64,000 bases of DNA, from positions 72,086,413 through 72,150,412 of the forward strand of contig NC_054539.1 of NCBI RefSeq assembly GCF_017654505.1, given 5' to 3'. This document shows, piece by piece, positions 60,139-64,000 of the stretch. Numbering within the stretch: the first letter of the stretch is position 1; each line of letters begins with the position of its first letter. Made by a program: the position numbers and the translations under genes. Origin of the DNA: Polyodon spathula (Eukaryota > Chordata > Actinopteri > Acipenseriformes > Polyodontidae). Under the pieces are notes generated by a model. It saw nothing but the letters and a program-made list of their open reading frames with translations. It was not told where the DNA came from and made no database searches.

Positions 60139-60185
<47 letters not shown>
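60127..60185. repeat. (TA)n microsatellite at a Tc1 end
   Basis: TA array ending exactly at the Tc1 terminal sequence; Tc1 inserts at TA, so an insertion into the array or later growth of the target TA are both possible. Confidence 0.95.
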
Positions 60186-61190
<1,005 letters not shown>

Positions 61191-61259
61191 CAGCAGGGGG
61201 AACCTACAGGAACTGCCGAATTTATCCTGAATTCACTACAATTTAACACAAGTGGAGGC

Positions 61260-61745
61260 CACTTAACTTGGTGCTTGAATTTGAAGGCGCAACTCACATA
61301 AAGATCAAGGAGCTATCGAAACAAGTCAGGGATAAAGTGGTAGAGAGGCACAGAGCAGAAGAGTACGAGAACATTCCAAAGGTGCTGATTATCCCTCTCT
61401 GCAGAGAAGTCCATCATTGAGAAGTGGAAGATGCATCATACCACCAGGACACTGCCCAGATTAGATCGCCTTCCCAAACTGAGCAGCACGGGGCAAGCAG
61501 GAAACTGGTTTGTGATGTCACTCTGAAGCCAACAATGACCTTGAGAGATCTGCAAAGTTCTGTGTCTGAGATGGGAGTCAGTGTTTACACATCAACAATA
61601 AGCCAGTCCCTACACAAAGCTGGCCTGTATGGACAGGTGGCAAGAAAGAAGCCATTACTTAAAAAGCCTCATCTTAAAGCATGTACAGAGTTTGTGAAAA
61701 AGCATGTAGATGATACAGCAGATATATGGAATATATTACAGTCCT
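61260..61745 (+). pseudogene. Second Tc1-like transposase, N-terminal part, opposite strand
   Basis: The plus strand encodes the DNA-binding half of another Tc1 family: KELSKQVRDKVVERHRAEEY at about 61307, SIIEKWKMHHTTRTLPRLDR in a second frame, then KPTMTLRDLQSSVSEMGVSV and SQSLHKAGLYGQVARKKPLL in the open frame 61424-61747. It ends with DDTADIWN just before the first catalytic Asp. At least two frame changes are present. It lies head to head with copy 2, so two separate insertions or a rearrangement are possible. Its linker differs clearly from copy 2 (GLYGQVARKK against GLCGRVARRK), which favours two families. Confidence 0.8.
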
Positions 61746-62737
61746 AATTAAATTACATTTCACATTAAACACAGTTGCTAAAAGGGCTCAAAAAAATCTC
61801 CACAAAAATAAATAAATAAATAAATAATGGCCACAGCGGGTGATAACTAATTATGTTCGTCTTCACCCCATATGGCAAATGATTACAGTTCACTGGGGAC
61901 TTAATTAGATGGAAAAAAACAAGAACAACCCGTTCACTCATGACACTGCCTCTCTCTCTCGGTCCCAACAATCAGACAGCAACTCCGGCTTCACAGCGAC
62001 AGCACAACCATTAATAGCCAGGCTCCAGAAGAACAGAAGAAAAGTTAAAAGTTACGTTTTTATTAACATCCCAGGCAATGGTTGCTATCCCTGGGCACTG
62101 GGTTCCGATTTGATTATGTAAAATGTACTTCATACCTATTAATTATTGGACCACAAAAACACAGGCAACATTCTATTAAAACCCAGCGAAAAAGGAGAAT
62201 AGGGGGGTTGCGTGGGGGCAGTCACAGTATGCTCAGCCCGGGAAAAGACAAAGATACATTTGCTTGATCATACACAGTAATGCAGGCAACACAAGTTGTT
62301 CATGTTCATTAGACAGTACACAGCAGCTCACGCACCAGCTGTACAGATAAACAGAAATGCATGCGCTGAACCACATTGGCTTCTATGCATTGATCAAATG
62401 AAACAGTACAGGCAAGAGAAGGAAGAGGGAAAAATAAAATACATACACACATTTTTAACAGGTGTTACATGTGGTACCCTCAATGCCATTACTTTACTCT
62501 CAATGAAGAATTACTGGCGAAACATCTTCATTGTACCCCAGCAATGGTGTAGCCTTCATTGCACCCCCATTTGCTATTTACATACCCAGATGCAGACACT
62601 TGCACGTCTCCTCTCTCATTCAAACCATCTTTTTATTGTAAATCTGTGAATGGAATGAGCATGCTTCTGGGTGAGGTTATAAATGTAAAGCAGGCTGTAA
62701 ACAAATGAAAAAATGGGATCTCCTTATCAATAACTTT
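61746..62737. other. Unassigned sequence
   Basis: Short (AAAT)n at 61804-61828. A 117-codon open frame (62296-62649) has no recognisable product. Confidence 0.35.
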
Positions 62738-63640
62738 GTCAATCATTTCATTTTTATATAGTGCCTTTCATGGCAAGCCATCCCAAAGTGCTTAGCAAAA
62801 CAATCAAAAAATGTAATTATAGTATCAAGCATTACAACAATACAAATATTAACAATTAAAATATAGAAGATTTATTTTCCATAAGCTTGGAAAAAAAGTC
62901 ATTACTAAGTACTTAATAAAGATTTAAATTCTTCCAGTGTCAGAGTTTCTGACAACTGGTGGCAGGGAATTCCAGAAGGAGGGAGCATAAGTAGAAAAAC
63001 TTTGACCTCCCAGAGTGACCTACCTGAATAAGGGAATGGTCAGCAACATAACACTTAGCTGACGTCTAGGGATATAGGGATGAGGCAATTCATACAAACA
63101 TGTAGGCCCTATTCCGCAAACAGCCTTACAAGTCAAGAGTAGGATTTTAAATGTAATATGAAACTTGACGGGCAGCCAGTGTAAATTTTCCAACAGGTGT
63201 AATAAGCTCAGTCCTTTTTATACCAGTCAATATTCGTGCAGCTGCATTTTGGACCAGTTGTAACCGGTTCACCAGGTGAGAAGGCAGCCCAATCAGCAAT
63301 GCATTACAGTAATCAATACGCAATGTTACTAAAGCATGGATTAGAATCTCAGCATCCTTTTGTATAAGGTAACAGCGAACTCTAGCGATGTTTTGCAAGT
63401 GGTAGGAAGAAGACTTAACCACCGACGAAACATCAGCCTCAAAACCAAGAGCAGAATGTAAGATTACTCCCAGATTCCTGGCTGATGTGGATACAACAAT
63501 GATATGACCACAAATCGGGGATTGTGATGTAGTTTGACGTTGTTTCCTAGTGCCTACCAAAATAATTTCAGACTTTTTGGAATTCAAAGAGAAAGTTTTA
63601 GTCATTCAAATGACAATATCATTCAAACAAGCAGATAACC
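62738..63640 (-). mobile_element. L2-type LINE 3' part
   Basis: Minus-strand copy with the end of the reverse transcriptase (63147-63605), C-terminus (about 62930-63165) and a typical L2 3' UTR: on the minus strand GCTAAGCACTTTGGGATGGC and GAAAGGCACTATATAAAAATG at 62745-62800. The C-terminus reads PTCLYELPHPYIPRRQLS, FSTYAPSFWNSLPPVVRNSD and LEEFKSLLS after a frameshift at ITPV. The 5' part is missing. Confidence 0.85.
63147..63605 (-). pseudogene. L2 reverse transcriptase thumb/connection region
   Basis: A 152-codon open stretch with L2 hallmarks: LNSKKSEIILVGTRKQ (about 6-21), ARNLGVILHSALGFEADVSS (about 42-61), LQNIARVRCYL (about 70-80), LRIDYCNALLIGLPSHLVNR (about 94-113) and LQLVQNAAARILTGIKRTELITPV (about 114-137). 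A one-base shift after ITPV turns the conserved LHWLPVKFHI into another frame. The catalytic FADD motif lies upstream of the preserved part and is not seen. Confidence 0.88.
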
Positions 63641-64000
63641 TAGAATCAGCAAGGTTTTACAACAGATGAATGAGGTTGGTTTGAGGTATAAATCTTTGTG
63701 TAGGTCCAGCCTGCAGGCGAATCAGTCTACCTTTAAACAGTAGCAGATCAATGAACATACATCAATACAAAAATTTATGTATAACACACTAGTGATATCT
63801 AAATTAGCATGAATACAAATATTTACTACAAATCAAAAAATGCTCATCGGCAAAAGTCACAGTCTAAAATTTCAGCTTTAAAAGTGGATTACATAGAATT
63901 CAGCATTGGATTTAAAAAATGTGACCAATTCATGTATCATACTCCTTTCTTTCCAATATTAAAATCTAGTACCTTAAAACTCATGAAACATAAGGCAATT
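63641..64000. other. Unassigned sequence at window end
   Basis: May be upstream L2 sequence too decayed to read. Nothing else recognised. Confidence 0.35.

Overview
This window looks like vertebrate nuclear DNA from a ray-finned fish. It is AT-rich and full of decayed transposable elements, and I can support no intact host gene, rRNA or tRNA in it. The repeat mix (many copies of one CR1-type LINE, L2 LINEs, Ty3/Gypsy elements, Tc1, piggyBac, PIF-Harbinger and pogo-like remnants, very long TA arrays) suggests a non-teleost ray-finned fish such as a sturgeon or paddlefish. That placement rests on remembered family resemblance and is an inference. The window is probably intergenic or lies in a long intron.

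Layout: 0.36-4.2 kb holds three fragments of a CR1-type LINE. A minus-strand solo LTR with a perfect 5-bp target duplication sits at 5.16-5.67 kb. A 30-bp minisatellite with higher-order structure is at 9.2-9.95 kb, and a piggyBac-type MITE flanked by TTAA is at 12.0-12.2 kb. L2 and Tc1 remnants occupy 16.3-18.0 kb. Two copies of an unclassified repeat ending in TA arrays lie at 19.4 and 22.9 kb, the second followed by a near-perfect inverted copy of its own end. A probable solo LTR is between them at 20.6-21.2 kb. A 38-bp minisatellite of about 1.3 kb is at 25.0-26.4 kb. A second dispersed repeat pair is at 27.9 and 36.0 kb. The best-preserved CR1 copy (one nonsense codon in about 470 codons) is at 30.2-31.7 kb, with an older copy at 33.1-34.4 kb followed by a pogo-like DNA-binding remnant. 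Gypsy material fills 39.5-45.6 kb: a solo LTR, a damaged integrase with LTR remnant, and a second lineage with an open 305-codon integrase plus 3' LTR. A CR1 endonuclease fragment interrupted by a solo LTR lies at 47.6-48.7 kb. At 52.3-53.4 kb are a LINE reverse-transcriptase remnant and an internally deleted PIF-Harbinger element. An LTR-like repeat with a 53-bp minisatellite is at 58.9-59.5 kb, opposed Tc1 remnants at 60.2-61.7 kb and an L2 LINE 3' end at 62.7-63.6 kb.

Nothing here works as a gene pathway. The window is a record of successive insertion, internal deletion, LTR-LTR recombination and microsatellite growth. I found no convincing new biological system. The most informative observations are the solo LTRs with target duplications, the CR1 copies that together cover endonuclease to 3' tail, two Tc1 copies sharing the same loss of the catalytic glutamate, the Harbinger remnant carrying traces of both its genes, and the higher-order minisatellite.
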